NCBI GenBank assembly: GCA_030789695.1
Contig: CM061142.1
Coordinates: forward strand, 153,347,266-153,411,265
Length of the DNA: 64,000 nucleotides
Source: Scilla litardierei
Lineage: Eukaryota > Streptophyta > Magnoliopsida > Asparagales > Asparagaceae
Direction of reading: 5' to 3'
The translations under genes were made by a program, and so were the position numbers. The notes under the pieces are model-generated. The model worked only from the letters and a program-made list of their open reading frames with translations, ran no database searches and had not been told where the DNA came from. Shown here one piece after another: positions 33,733-46,866 of the stretch (position 1 is the stretch's first letter; each line of letters opens with the position of its first letter).

Positions 33733-34691
33733 CATGGTTACCTCATCGGTGTCGTTATCACTTTCACTAGATGAGTCCTTTGGAGAGCTTCCCTTAGCCA
33801 TGAAGCATACCTCTCCTTTGTCCTCATTGGATTCATTGCTACTAGAATCCTCACTAGAATCATCCCATGTTCAAATGAGTCCCTTCTTCTTCGTGTTCCC
33901 TTTGTATGCATCTCCCTTTTTGTACTTTGGAGCTTTCCATTTCTCCTTGTTCTTAAGCAAGGGAACAATCCATCTTGATGTGCCCTGGCTTATTGCAATT
34001 GAAACACAAAGAAGAATCATTAATAGAAACAAATTTATTCATTGGTTTGAGATTACCTCTCCGGTAAAACCGTTGGAATTTTCTAGCCATAAGAGCTATA
34101 GACTCCATGTCCATCTCTTTGTCAGAGTCTTCATTCTCCGAAGTGGATTTGAAAACAATTCTTTCTTCTTAGGTTCGGATAGAACCCTTAGAGAATTTCT
34201 TTCTTCTCTATCTGCCTTCTTAACCTCATAAGCTATGAGCTTTCCTACGAAGGCCTCAACCGTATATGTGGCCATGTTATTACCTTCCTCAATGGCCATT
34301 GTCTTCTTTTCCCATTCCGGGGTAACGAGCGTAATGAGTTTTCTTACCTTTTCCATTTGGGTATTTTCCTTCTCAATGGCTTCAAGCTCATTCACGATGT
34401 CCGTGAATCTTACGTACATGCTTGAGATGGTTTTCTTATCTTGCATTGAAAACATCTCGAAAACGTTGTACATATATATGAAGCTTTGACAACTTTACCT
34501 GGGTTGTCCCTTCATGTGTAACTTGGAGATGGTTCTAAATTTGGTGTGTGGTTGTGCAATTCGACACTTTGTTGAATTCGGTCGCATTCAATGCACTAAT
34601 AAGCTAGTTCATCGCTTTTGCATTGTTTGTCTCCGCAAGCACTTGAACTGGTCTCCACTTTAGGTAGTCTTCCTTATGTGGATCAACATAC
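33733..34691 (-). pseudogene. Element B gag, N-terminal and central part, truncated by C
   Basis: Minus-strand gag remnants: a UBN2-type core (34620-34096, with MYVRFTDIVNELEAI and MAIEEGNNM), a zinc-knuckle zone near 34005, and Lys/Glu-rich sequence near 33800-33950. Several stops and frameshifts. It aligns with A gag, and A inserted at the point equivalent to about 30748 of its own gag. The N-terminal end is cut at 34691 by C's LTR. Confidence 0.8.
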
Positions 34692-36516
34692 TGTTGAGTA
34701 TTGGACTTCTCCTTACTTGGTTATGATAATGAGCAAACATAAGTACTTATGACTAATCCCCTACTTGCAGTTAATCCATTGCCTAAGTATATCATAAAGA
34801 TCAATTATTAATGGATGTAACTCAAGGATAAATCAAAGCTCGTAAAGTCGATTGGATGATCGAAGATGAAGATATAAACTTCAAGAAGACTTCAAGATCA
34901 TTCAATAGAAAGAAGAGAGGCAAAAACAAATGTAATCTTTTTATTCTCTTCTTCTTTCTTACTAGAATGTAGCTTAACAGTAGAATTATGTTGGAGCACA
35001 CACACATCTTCCATTCTATCCTAGGAAATCGTTAGAACTCATTTCATAGGCCTCCAATTCTTAATTCTCAAACATGTGCATTTTGGAGTTTTAACAGGCA
35101 ACTGTTGAAAGATTTACAGGCGCATGTCTCCATACAGGCGCCTGAGATGTGTTCTCTAGTCGTATGTTATGCACATAATTTTTTCACTTTTTCTTTTGGG
35201 CTTTCTGCTATAACTCTCATCTGGCGACTGTTGTACAATGTACATGCGCCTATCCAGTTATAGGCGCCTATGATTTGTTAGTCAGTCACATGTCTTCTTT
35301 AGCCCAAAAGTCCACAGTCTTACAACTTTCGCACTTGCGTCTGCAGGCGATTTAAGAAGGATTTACAAGCGCCTGCCCATGGCACAGTCGCCTGTATATG
35401 CTTCTACAGGCGCCTGTCCCAGCTTGTCAAAATTTCCTATATTTGACAACTTTCACACTTGCGCCTGTAGGCGATGTAAGAAGGATTTACAGGCGCATGT
35501 CCATGGCACAGTCGCCTGTATATTCTTCTACAGTCGCATGTCCTATCTTCCCAAATTTCATGAGTTTTCACCACTTATGCACTTAGGAAGTCAGTCGCAT
35601 GTAGAAGGTTAATCAGTCGCATGTTGGTTTACAGGCGCATGTCCGACCTTCATCAGTCGATTGTCCTACGTGGTAAGTTATCGTTTGAATTCTCACCTAC
35701 CATCTGACACAGTGTAGCAGGCGACTGTGAGTTCTTCATCAGTCGACTGTCTGATGCTATTTCTATCCGTTGGCTTTTTCCATACGGATTTCAAAGGGGG
35801 TTTTGGGTATTTTGCTTGAGGGGTTTAGAGAACTTATAAAAGGGTCTCCTATTGTTCCATTGGAGATCTCTTGAACCCTTGAAACTCTTTAGAATTCTTT
35901 GATCTCATCTCTAAGCTCTCAAGCCCTCATTTTCTCTAAGCCCTAGAATCTCATCCTCTCTTGCTCTCCAACCTAGAATCAAAATTGATATTCTCTAGAC
36001 ATTTGGTGGTGACAATAGAAAGGGCTTCACTCTCTTCTTGGAAGAGATCAACACTCACTTCACTTTGCTCCTTCAAGTTCTACTTCAAGGCATAAGTGTT
36101 TGTAAGTGTTTACATTTCGAATTTTATTATCTCGTATTTCGATTTCACTCTTGGTTTGTGAGAGTGGGTTTGCTTGATCCCAAGTTGTAGGAGTCAATGA
36201 CATTGATTATTGTTCGATTACACTTGTAGGGTTGCTACAAGTGGTTTTAAAGGAAACCTCAAGTTATGGTTCTAACTTGAGTATCCGGAGGTATCCTGGT
36301 GGAAGAGAAGTAGGATTACCGGAAACAAGTCGGGATTGGACTTGGGTAATCCGAACCCTTGAAACATCTCCTTGTTAGTTTGTTTCATTTTGGGTTAATT
36401 TATAATTCCGCATTTATTGTTGATTAGGGATTTAAATTGGTATAACTATCGTTTAAATTTTATAAACACTATTCAACCCACCTTCTAGTGTTTTCCTAAT
36501 AGCCAAGGTCCTTACA
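34692..36516 (+). repeat. Element C 5' LTR
   Basis: 1825 bp, starts TGTTGAGTATTGGAC and ends GTCCTTACA just before the primer-binding site. TATA box TATAAAAG at 35835-35842. The palindrome array occupies 35095-35750, just upstream of the TATA. U5 ends with CACTATTCAACCCACCTTCTAG, a segment shared with the other Sirevirus LTRs here. Confidence 0.88.
35095..35750. repeat. Palindrome array in U3 of C
   Basis: More than 20 copies of 10-bp words of the type CAGGCGCCTG, CAGGCGACTG, CAGTCGCATG and CAGTCGACTG. Many occur in pairs around 15-25 bp spacers, and some stretches are near duplicates (35335-35425 and 35445-35535, both containing GGCGATTTAAGAAGG-like text). The array ends about 85 bp before the TATA box. 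Confidence 0.9.
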
Positions 36517-36518
36517 AT

Positions 36519-36530
36519 TGGTATCAGAGC
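36519..36530 (+). promoter_or_regulatory. Element C primer-binding site
   Basis: TGGTATCAGAGC, two bases after the LTR end. Confidence 0.95.
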
Positions 36531-36545
36531 ACAAGGTTTATAGCT

Positions 36546-38882
36546 ATGGCATCCAACAACAACAACATTCCTCCACCTCCTTCGTACAACAATCATGATC
36601 GTGATGGTGCTTCTACCGTCTTCTAAGGACAATCAACGGTTTGTCCTCCGTGTTTCAATGGCACGAATTTCGACTAATAGAAGTGTCAGATGGAGACATT
36701 CCTAAGGAGTGCTTCTCTTTGGAGAACCCTCCATAAGGAGTACGTTGAACCCACGGAAGAAGATTTCGACAAATGGACTCCCGCCGAGAAGTCCGCCGAG
36801 GTGAACAATACCAAAGCAATGAATGCTCTTCATTGCGCATTGGATCCAGATGAGTTCAACAAGATATGCACATGTAAGAGTGCATATCAAATATGGAACC
36901 ATCTCTTCGTCACCCACGATGAGTCGAACACGGTAAAATTGTCAAAGTCATATGTTGCTATACAAAACTTCGGCAAGTTTCATATGCATGAAAGTGAGAA
37001 CATTGCAACGATGTACGGTCGTTTCATCGACATCACCAATGAGCTTGAAGCTCTCGTTCAAGTATACACACAACAAGAAAAGGTAAGAAAGATAATCATG
37101 TGAATGACCTCAAATTGGAAAAGAAGATCTATTGCCATTGAGGAGGTCAATGACATGAAAAACTATATCGTGGTGAATCTTGTCGATACTCTCATGTTTT
37201 ACGAGTAAGAAGGGAGAACCGAATGAAGATTAGAGCTATGATGAATGCAACAGAGGCAAAGAAGAAGGCATTAGCGTTCAAGGCTACATCTTCATCCTCC
37301 GATAGTGATGAATCCGAGAACGAAATGGATTTGGAAGAAATGACGCAAATGGCGAAGAAGTTCTAACGTTTCTTTCGCAAAGGTAAATTTCCTTCCAAAT
37401 CTAAATTTGATTCCACTAACAATTCCTCTTCTCTTTTTTAATGTGTAACAAGCCAGTGCACATCAAGAAGGATTGCCCAATGCTAAGAAACAAAGAAAAG
37501 TGGAAAGCACCAAGTACCACAAGTCCGACAAATTCAAGATGGACAAGAAGAAAGGACTTATTGGGACTTTCGATGACTCAAATGGAGATTCCTCAAGCGA
37601 ATCTGAGGATGAGAAGGGTGAGAGTGCACATATGTTCTTCATGGCCCGAGAAGATACATTCTCCGATGGAAGTGATAGTGAGATGATGAACCCAGATAAC
37701 TATGGATGAACTTCGTATTGTTAACAAAGAATTATTTTCTAAGTATCAATCTCTTATGCTTATATATACTAATTTGAAGAAATGAAATGTTAGTAAATCA
37801 TCCATGCCATGCATCACCAACAATGATACCATTGTTGACACACTTACACGTGAGAACGTCAATTTGGTTTCTCAAAATGGCACCTTGAAAAATGAGGTGA
37901 ATTCCCTCAAATCTCAACTAGATCACGTTTCTTCTAAAGACAGTGTTGATCTAGCTGCACAAAACACACAATTGGGTTTTGAGAATGATTCTATCAAAAC
38001 CCAAGTGCACGAGCTAAAAACATGTGTCTCCACTTTGGATACTAATATTTCTCCCCTTAGGGAAAAATATGAGCTCATGTCCTCCCAAGTTAAACGATTT
38101 AACAAAGGGAAAGGGCAATTGGATGAATTGATCTCAAACCAATTTCCGGCCACACATCGTGTTGGACTTGGTTATATGGAAGCAAATGCATCCAAATCTC
38201 GCACCTTCTATATTAGTGTAATTATAGATTTTGTGAGGCCATCCTCCGGTGCATCCACTAGTGGTGTCAAAACACTATTGGTAGCAAACCTACCAAGAAG
38301 GCCACCACTTCACACTCTCCTTCTTTTGGCAAGAAACTCATTAAGGGTGGAAACCAAAAGAAAGGACATGTCTATATGTACACTAACACTCACACACGTA
38401 GGAAATCTCCAACTTCACATGTGGACACATATGACACATTTTATGCTCCACACTCACAGGCAAGTGCAAACTCTCACATGAGAAATACTCATGCACATTC
38501 TCCTACACATTCATATGTTCATACACATAATCCTACCATGTATGCTCATGCATATCCACCACATCACATGCATGCTCCATATGCTTCATATAATATGCAT
38601 GCTCCTCAATTTGCATATAACCCATATATGTCTCATGCATATCCACCCCCACCTTCATATGCTAGATCTCATGCTCCTAGGAAACATGTACCACATAGAC
38701 CTCAGCTAAATGTGCATGCAACTAGGAAGAGGATACCCAGAACATACACAATTTGGAGTCCCAAGAACACAAGCACTAATGATAGGAATGCTTACTTAAA
38801 CTCTTATCTTATAGATGTGGTAAATAATGATAATTATGTTGGGAAACCAAAGTCAACTTGGACTTGGTTTCCAAAGGGCTAA
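36546..38882 (+). pseudogene. Element C gag, broken
   Basis: ATG at 36546, then stops within the first 45 codons. The core is readable at 36690-37103 (METFLRSASLWRT, FNKICTCKSAYQIWN). Zinc-knuckle remnants are near 37440-37485, with a stop within the knuckle. A coiled coil is at 37804-38160, and a His/Tyr-rich tail at 38376-38882 ends in WTWFPKG. At least five lesions. It aligns with A gag from end to end. Confidence 0.85.
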
Positions 38883-38935
38883 TTCCCTTGGACCCAACAA
38901 GCTTGGGTACCATGAGCTTATGGTATACTATATAG

Positions 38936-40535
38936 GTACCCAAGAACAAGAAAGAGAGCAATAATCGACATATTAGCACTAAAAGAAAAGGATGGATAAT
39001 CGATAGCGGTTGCTCCAAACACATGACGGGAGATCCCACATTGCTCTCCGAAGTGGTTCGCATCAAGGATGGTGCAACAGTCACTTTTGGAGGCGATCAA
39101 AAGGGAACCATCATTGGAGTAGGCAAAGTCGGTAATCCTTTCAAACCTCTTATTACAAATGTTTATTTAGTTAGTGGTTTATGTCATAACTTTATCTCCA
39201 TAAGTCAACTTTGTGACAAGGGTTACAAGGTTAACTTTGGAGAGGGTATTTGTAATATAGTTGATAATGATTCGCATGTTTTATTTTCCAATATCAGACA
39301 TAAAAATATTTATTATTTGAGCATATCTAAAACCATAGAACATTACTTAGTTGCTAATACAAATGAACAGCTATTATGACATCGCCGGTTTGGTCATGTT
39401 CATTTAAGAACTTATATAAGTTAGCTAAGCATGATCTAGTTAAAGGCTTTCCGAAGATTTCTTTTAATAAGAAAATTTTTTGTGATTCATGTCAAAGAGG
39501 TACACTAAGTAAATCTTCTTTCTAACTTAAAATGGCATAATTTCTAAGAGGCCCCTAGAATTACTTCATTTAGATTTATTTGGGCCGACTAGAACCGCAT
39601 CTTTAGGTAATGCTCATTATGGACTAGTCATAGTTGATGATTTTTCTAGGTTTACTTGGGTTTCGTTTTTAACCAATAAAAATGAAGCTTTTGATGTGTT
39701 TACTATATTTGCAAAGAAAATTCAAAATCTCTTAGGAACCACCATTATCACTATTTGTAGTGATCATGGAGGAGAATTCGAGGATGAATTTTTCACTAAG
39801 TTTTGTGATGACAACGGGATTACTCACAACTTTTCTTTTCCTCCCGCACCACCACAAAATGGTGTTGTTGATAGAAAGAATAGGACCCTAATTGAGTGTG
39901 TATGCACCATGCTCCATGATAGTCATCTTGGACTACAATTTTGGGCAGAGGCGGTGTACACATGTTATGTGCTAAATAGGACTCTAGTGAGGCTCCGAAC
40001 GAACAAAACTTGTTTTGAATTATTTTGTGATAAAAAGCCACAAGTTAAATATTTTAGGGTTTTTGGTTCAAAATGTTTTATAAAGAACACATATGGTAAC
40101 TTGGATAAATTTGAGCCAAGATCCGATGAAGGAATCTTTGTTGGATATTCCACACGTAGCAAAGCCTACTTGATATACAACAAAACCTCTTCAACGATCG
40201 AGGAATCACTACACGTTTCATTTCATGAAGATTTGATATTTCTCATGTTGTCGACGATAGTGTAGATGTTTTATGTGATTCCATTAGTAACGTTAAAATT
40301 AATGATTCTATTATTGAGACTAACAATACTAATGAAAATGTTAAGGATGTTCCAAGTGATCCAGGTATTCCCAAAGCTTATCCGACTATTTGTAACCACC
40401 ACAATGAGCAAATAATTGGAGACATTAGTGTGGGTGTTCGAACAAGGTCAAGGATTGATGAATTCTCTCATTGCGCCTTTGTCTCTACCATTGAGGGAAA
40501 GAACATCCAAGAAGCTTGTGAAGATAGCTCGTGGA
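38936..40535 (+). pseudogene. Element C pol, first part: protease and integrase, broken
   Basis: The pol frame begins at GTACCC after TAG. Protease retains the normal active-site triplet in [12 protein letters not shown] (near 39005-39040). The pre-integrase region stops at 39377-39379. Integrase is readable at 39696-40265 with [21 protein letters not shown] (the usual catalytic Glu is replaced by Asp) and WAEAVYTCYVLNRTL. The C-terminal linker runs to the D insertion at 40535. Multiple stops and shifts. Confidence 0.85.
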
Positions 40536-43500
40536 TGATGGGAAATCTAGTCTCATGATTCAGTATGAATATTACATATTTATCCCCCCTCATTTCTGGG
40601 CATTTTGTGCATGAATATAGTTTAACTAAGGTTCATTGTAAGCATAATTGAATTAAAATTGATTTATGGAGCATATCGTTGAGTGTACACAAAATACGGT
40701 TTTTAGCGATCTTTTTAGCTTTCCATTATTTTTCATGTGCTCATAGTATTTTTGTTGTGCTACCGCTATTTTTCTGTATTTTTCAGAGCTCGGTGGAATT
40801 TTCTACAATTTTTGGAAGCTTAAAATGATTTTATATTGATTTTAGTTCATGGTTTTATTATTATTATTTGGACTAATTTCTACCCCTTATATTTTTCAAG
40901 TACTTCTAGGGGCCTTAGGAAATTTCCAGTATTTTCTGAGAATTTTCCTAAGCCTCTAGGTATTTTTCTTGAATTTTTGAAGGTAAAAAGCAATTTTTGA
41001 AAAATAAAAAGAATAGCAGGTATTGTAGCTGCGGGCGTGGGTACTATAGCAAACATACCCAATAATGGGTTTTAAGTGTATTTTGGGCATAACTTACTGG
41101 GTTTATGTCCAAATTGAGTGCTTTTCGACCTGTTAGTGACTCTTCAGTTTATTTGCTTGACCAGCAGCCATAAAGCCTCATTATCTACTGTTTCATGAGA
41201 GTTTACTCTAAAATAAAGAATGGTTAATGAAGATTGAGAATTTGAAGAGCCATTTGAGTTTTATGGCTAATGAAGAGTGAGAATTTGAAGAGTTTCATGG
41301 GAGTTTTCTCTACTAAATGTTGAGTGTGAATATGAAAAGCCAAGCATCTTAAAACCTCTTGCAATTCTAAGCCTATAAAAGGAGGGGAAAGCTTCATCTC
41401 ATGGCATTCCATTATATCCCATTGTAGTCCATTCTATACCTGAAATAGAGAGGTTCTTGAGGGGCTCAGGCAAGGAACTTGGAGGAGCTTGGAGAAGAAA
41501 AAGGGAAAAGAAGAAAGGACTCATTTGTAGCAACATTTGGTGATCTCTTTCATTTGTCTTAGGTTTTCATTTGTACTTAATTGGGTTGTATGGATTTAAT
41601 AATGATTTATATGAAGTTAGTATTATTTATCCATATGAATTGCTAAATTTCTTTGCTTGGGTTGTGATTTGCTATGGAACATTGTTCACATGTTGAGTTG
41701 GGTTTATTTGGATTGAATTATTTTTTATGTGGCTTAAATTTAAGTTTCTAATTTAACTCGCTTATATGAATCCAAAAGATTATATTAGAGAACCGATCAT
41801 CCCAAAAGGATGAGTTTGATCTTCTCAAAAAGAAGTATCAACTTAATTTTCATGAGACCTAATTCTTAAGCCACTACACTATCCCATCATTTTAACTCCC
41901 AAAAGGATATCCCCGATGACGCTTCCCCAAAATGGACGCCATTAAGTCATAACGAACCATAGCCCGTGACTGCTACCACTTCCAATCGTGACCCGAAAAG
42001 GGCTCCACAATTGAATCATATTTCACACTTGCTTTCACCTCCAAAAGAGTATTTTCTGATGGTGCATCCCCAAAAGAGACATCATTGAGTTGGAAGGTTA
42101 TATTCTCACACTTAACATTGATCCTAACAAACCCACGATCCATGCATTCCTTCTCCTTGCCACTTGCCTATCCAATCCTCCATCCCTCATTTTCATAGAG
42201 TAGTTTGGTACATTTTACCACACATACTTTCCACCACCACATCTTTGTTAGTAGTTGGACGTTCTCACACCCTTAGCTATCTTTGATCGACTCTGTGAAT
42301 GCGAGATGACTTGTCTCTGAGTTTGACCCGGGGCTCACCGGGTTATTTTGTATTGCTTTGACACCCTTTCACTTCAGGGGGAGATCGTGTTCACCCTATT
42401 TGGATTGCGCACAATTTCGATTGAATCATCCCACCATAAATGGTTTTGATGATGAGCACACCAAATGATGTTAATATACTAATGACATTATCTAAAGTGT
42501 GTAGGTTGTGCGATCAATAGATAAAGAGCTTTACGCATACTCCGAAAAAGCTCAACCACACTCAGAAGATAAAGACAATTTGATAGCTCTACGTCAAGCA
42601 CAAGTGAAGCTCAAAGATGAAGCTTATGGAACATGCTCAAGCTTAAGCTAAAGAGGAGCTCAAATTCAAAATGAAGCACACATCTACATCAATATATGAT
42701 CGGCTTCAGAAGTCTTTATTTAAGTCTAAGTGTGTGAGTTGTTCTTTTAGGAATATGTTAAAGCCAAGATATATTGCACACACACACACAAAACATTTTC
42801 GAAACAAAGTTTTCAAACTAGTTCTAAATCTCTTGAGAGCTAAGATTTTCGATTTAACTTCGTTGTCAATCTTCAAACACCCAGGAGTTGATTACTTATC
42901 TTTCAAGCTGAGTTTCAATGAAAAATATGCTCTGGGAGTCGACTACCAAAGGATGGAGTCGACTACCAGATGTGAGCAGAGTTTTCATTGAAAACTCGCT
43001 GGGAGTCGACTATCTCCCTTAGGAGTCGACTACCAGCTGCGTTTGACTTTCCAGATTTTCGCTCCTTCAATCTCTCGTTTTGCTTGATTGGTGGGCTGAA
43101 GTCAAACATTTTTTGAAATTCAAATTCGGTTTTGAAACTACATAAATAGAGACCCTTGAGAACTTTTCATAATACCAATCTCTATTATTTCTTGAGCTAA
43201 ACTATACTCTTATGAATTCTTAATCGCTCTCATCACTCTAAAATCGTCGTAGCCAAAAATCTGGTTCTAATTTCTGATCGTATTCATTCTTATCTAAAAT
43301 TCTTTTAAGATCACCCTTATTTTTTTTGCTATTGAAAAATTGTTTTCAAAATCCTTTTTTTTATTTCATATTATTTGAACGATTTTTGAAAATCAAAGAA
43401 TCTAGATCACAACGAATTCAATTATATTCTTTGTGTGATCTAAAAGCATTTTAATTCTTTTAGCCACAAGATATATAATTATATTGGGTGTAAACCAATC

Positions 43501-44089
43501 TCCACCAAATATTGTGGTGAATTGGATTTTGTTTTTATTTGGATTCTCTTTGTGATAAGGGTTGTGGAAAATCATAGTCAAGGCTAGGTGGATGGAAATC
43601 CTGGTAGGGATACTAGGTCGTTGGAAATCCTAACAAGTGAAGTTAGGTAATTGTATTGCTAGGGAAATAATGAATTGAATCTCGTATCGGATTGGTCGGG
43701 GACTGGACGTACCCAGGTTGCGGGGAACCAGGATAAAAATCTCTTGTATCGGCATGCTTTATGCGTTCGTAGTTATTTATTTGTGTAAGCAATTCTTTTG
43801 TTGTTTATATACTCTCTTTGTAATTCTTTATTAGTATTGCAACAATTATCTTTTTATCCCGCTATGTACAATCTCTCTGATTGTAATCTTTATTTACTTG
43901 TAATTAATCTTCTTATTTGTTTAAGTTTATATTGTTGATTAAGGACCAAGCATAGATCACTCTACTTGGTTCCTTAGGCAACATTAGAAGGGAAATTATT
44001 GTGTTATAATAATCAACGAAAAAGTTTTTAATTCACACAACACTATTCAACCCCCTTCTAGTGTTGTTTTCTATCCATAGGATCCAACA
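40536..44089 (+). repeat. Element D 5' LTR, interrupted by solo LTR E
   Basis: Begins TGATGGGAAATCTAG, is broken at 40556-42428, resumes at 42434 (ATAAATGGTTTTGATGATG) and ends GATCCAACA. Palindromes of the GGAGTCGACTACC type are at 42885-43045; a TATA-like CATAAATAGAGACCC is at about 43142. It is matched by 55589-57286. The 106-codon frame at 42671-42991 is not a gene. Confidence 0.9.
40556..42428 (+). mobile_element. Solo LTR E (family not recognised) inside D's 5' LTR
   Basis: 1873 bp with ends TGATTCA...TGAATCA (perfect 7-bp inverted repeat, TG...CA) and flanks TCTCA (40551-40555) and TCCCA (42429-42433); the uninterrupted partner LTR reads TCCCA there. A TATAAAA box at 41374-41380 and CA-rich text downstream fit an LTR promoter on the plus strand. 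No ORF of note. Near 41790-42090 there are loose repeats around CCCAAAAGGAT or CCCAAAAGAG. Confidence 0.8.
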
Positions 44090-44091
44090 CT

Positions 44092-44103
44092 TGGTATGAG
44101 AGC
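44092..44103 (+). promoter_or_regulatory. Element D primer-binding site, one change
   Basis: TGGTATGAGAGC, one base off the perfect tRNA complement, two bases after the LTR. Confidence 0.85.
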
Positions 44104-44117
44104 ATGGTTACAAGACG

Positions 44118-45553
44118 ATGGCATCAACATCTTTCCACTCAGAAGGACTCAACACCATGCGACCACCATTGTTCAATGGGACAAACTACGCACGCTGGAA
44201 GATACGCATGTAGACTCATCTTGAGTCACTGGATATTGAGGCATGGATCGTCACCAAGGATCCATACAAAGCTCCTACTGAAGTTGACGCCGGAAAATGG
44301 TCCGTAATGAAAAGAAGAAAGCCAACCTCAACGCCAAATCCATGAACGTATTATTCTGTGCTGTAACAGGTAATGAGTTCAATCGTGTCTCCCATTATGA
44401 GACGACACATCATATCTGGCATACTCTTCAGGTAAGTCACGAAGGAACCAAGAAGTAAAAGAATCTCGAATTAACGTTTTACATTCTAAATTTGAATCTT
44501 TTAATATGTTAGAAGGAGATAGTATTACCGAGGTGAATACTCGTTTTACTAACATAATAAATGCGCTTGCAGGTCTGGCAAGAAGTTATCTAAATATGAT
44601 CAGGTAATGAAGATATTGAGATCGCTCAGACCCTAATGGAAAGGGAAGACGACGGCCATTCGAGAGGCTCATAACGTAAGAGACCTCACCGTTGAAGAAT
44701 TGATGGAAAATCTCATGACATATTGGAGAAGAACAACAGAGACGCCAAAGACCGTGGCAAAAACAAAGAGAACAATGAGAGAAAGAATGATAGAAGAAAT
44801 AAGACTCGACGACCAAGGAATGAAGCATATGCAGCCTTCAATCTAAGTGATGATTCTACCTCCGACGAATCATCATCAGATGGCAAAGAAGATAGAAGAG
44901 AATCAGCCCATATGTGCTTCCTAGCTTCCACATCATCTCAAGTAAGTTCATTTCATAATTCATCATTTAGTGAAGATGATTCATTATCAAACGATGATGA
45001 AGACATGGATTATAGGGGTTCCTATTAGGAGCTTTGCTCACTACATGAAAAGTTCATTAAAGAACATAGAAAAACACTGAGATTAGTTAAAAAGGATGCA
45101 AAAGATAAAGAGGAACTTCTTAAAGAAAACATTGCACTAAAAGAGAAGAACGAATTATTAGAAAAAGACATGCATTCCATGAAAAAGAAAATTGAGGGTT
45201 TGGATAATCTTCTAGTGCCTATCAAAGACAAATACGATTCGACGATGAAGATTGTCGAAAACTTCAATAAACGGAATAGAAAATTAGATAGTCTTATAAA
45301 TAGTCAAAAAGCATCATCTAGCAAAATCGGACTTGGTTATGATTCTAATCATGCCAAGAAAAGGATTAAGCATACTAGGATGCATCATGCTAACCCAAAC
45401 TTTTTGAGCATATGGATTCCCAAGCATATGACGGATAAAAAGAAACAAAGGTACGTAATCGATTTTGTTCAAAAAATTCATTTAAATAAAAATGATAAGT
45501 ATATTTCTATTGAAGGAACTAAACCATATTGGGTTTGGTTTCCTAAGAACTAA
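44118..45553 (+). pseudogene. Element D gag, broken
   Basis: ATG at 44118, with a copia gag start (FNGTNYARWKIRM) followed at once by a stop, then frameshifts through the core (44280-44720). Lys/Arg-rich and acidic sequence with ESAHMCFLA (44723-45028), a coiled coil, and the C-terminus FLSIWIPKH...WVWFPKN at 45553 remain readable. A CX2CX4HX4C zinc knuckle is not seen. The end motif aligns with gag ends of A, B and C. Confidence 0.8.
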
Positions 45554-46106
45554 TACTTTGGACTCAAATGAATAAAGAGTACCACAATGTTCATATTTTT
45601 CAGGTACTCTAAACAAAGGAGGAGGAACACAAAAATCAAAACTTTGTGGGAAGAGTGGTTAAATTTTTATCACTTCGCAAAAGCTTAATTATATGAATGA
45701 TTAAATATTTGTTTAAAAAAAATTTTGCTCTATATAAATGCTTATATATGTTACTTAATTTGCTTGTTAAGGATATTGGACAAGCGCTTAATCCAATGCG
45801 TCAATAATCCCTCGGGATGAGAAATTTCTCAAACCCAGGAAGAAGTCGACTACCTGGTCTGGGAGTCGACTCTCAGACCTCAGGGCTGAAATCTGTGTTG
45901 TGTTTTCTCATTTTTTTGACTAACTCCTATTGGGTTTCTAGAGACTATTGGGTCCATAACCAGTAAATGACATACACCCTTTAAAGGGAATTGATCCTAA
46001 ACCTTCCTACTCTTGATCAAATGGCTATTATTCACCTCCCTCACTCATCTCAAAAACAAAAACACCATCACCCAAGCCCTAGGTAGCCTACTACCTTATT
46101 TGGGTT
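45554..46106 (+). other. D spacer: start of pol lost, palindromes kept
   Basis: It has the gag-pol junction text (TTTTTCAG/GTACTC near 45603) and then, after a short AT-rich stretch, two palindromes of D's family (AAGTCGACTACC and GGGAGTCGACTCTC, 45843-45880). Pol, normally about 3 kb here, is absent. GGGTT at 46102-46106 is the F target duplication. Confidence 0.7.
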
Positions 46107-46863
46107 TGTTAGTGCACAGGTACGGCCCACGAAACAACGTTGAGTTATTAAGACCCAATCACAGCCCAGTACCTGCAACAATGGCCCAGGGCCCACCGAA
46201 GACACAAGGGCGACGTGAGCTCGGTTGAAGGAATAGTTCTTTCCAACCGTTGAACTCCCGTCGACATTCATGGGGCAGAGTTAATGGGACCGAGTAAATG
46301 GGCAGCCGTTAGCTCGAATCCCGAAGAAGATCGTGCGCCGATCAAAGAGGGACGGTTACACATCATCAAGAGGGAGCCACCTAGAAATAGATCGACAGAC
46401 AAAGGTAAAGGGGTTCCATCTTCAAGGTACGAGTGCTAATACATAGAACTCTATCTTCTTACTTCCTCATTCCATATACGAGCTTGCATCGTTAGTGTAA
46501 AGACGAACCTCCGTGGGTCGATCTCTACTACACCAAGCTTCCTCTCTCCCTTAAGTTCCTTACTAACTTAAGCATCGGAGGGGATTTGGGTCGGAACCCA
46601 GAAACGACCCTCCTAACGACTCCCTGTGGTGCAGATCGACCATCGCCATCTAGTATTGAAGGCCGGTGCTTGACTCTCCAACCTTGAACGATCGAGCAAC
46701 GGTCGCTCGTAGGTCGATCGAAGGTCGCACCACCCCCAGCTACAATCACCTGACCCTAGTTCTTCCAACCAAGGGTCCCACCACAACTGCTGACTAGGCT
46801 CCAGCTCAGCGCTCCGAGTCTTTGTCAGCTTGACAACTGTACCGGTCAATTTTGGCCTTAACA
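46107..46863 (+). repeat. Element F 5' LTR
   Basis: 757 bp; matches 52906-53658 with many small differences. It ends TTTTGGCCTTAACA directly before the primer-binding site. Confidence 0.93.
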
Positions 46864-46866
46864 GTT

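Larger units (their letters stand above)
2385..34691 (-). mobile_element. Element B: Sirevirus-like Ty1/copia retrotransposon, degenerate, interrupted by H, I, the island and A
   Basis: Reading on the minus strand from right to left, the order is gag (34691-33733, then 21207-19924), pol (about 19862-16788), palindrome spacer, ORF4 (11874-10579, then 3315-3115), polypurine tracts and the end of a 3' LTR at 2427. The order gag, PR, IN, RT, RNase H is diagnostic of Ty1/copia. The long gag, the extra ORF after pol and the multiple polypurine tracts fit the Sirevirus lineage. Continuity is shown by the flanks of the insertions: the reading frame resumes across H (duplication GAGAC) and across A (duplication CATGG). 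Its 5' LTR and gag start are missing because C cuts it at 34692; they may lie beyond the right edge. It must be older than A, C, H and I, which interrupt it. Confidence 0.85.

Noticed and set aside
42671..42991. 106-codon ORF as a gene
   Set aside because: It lies in D's 5' LTR, and the 3' LTR copy at 55846-56064 breaks the frame.
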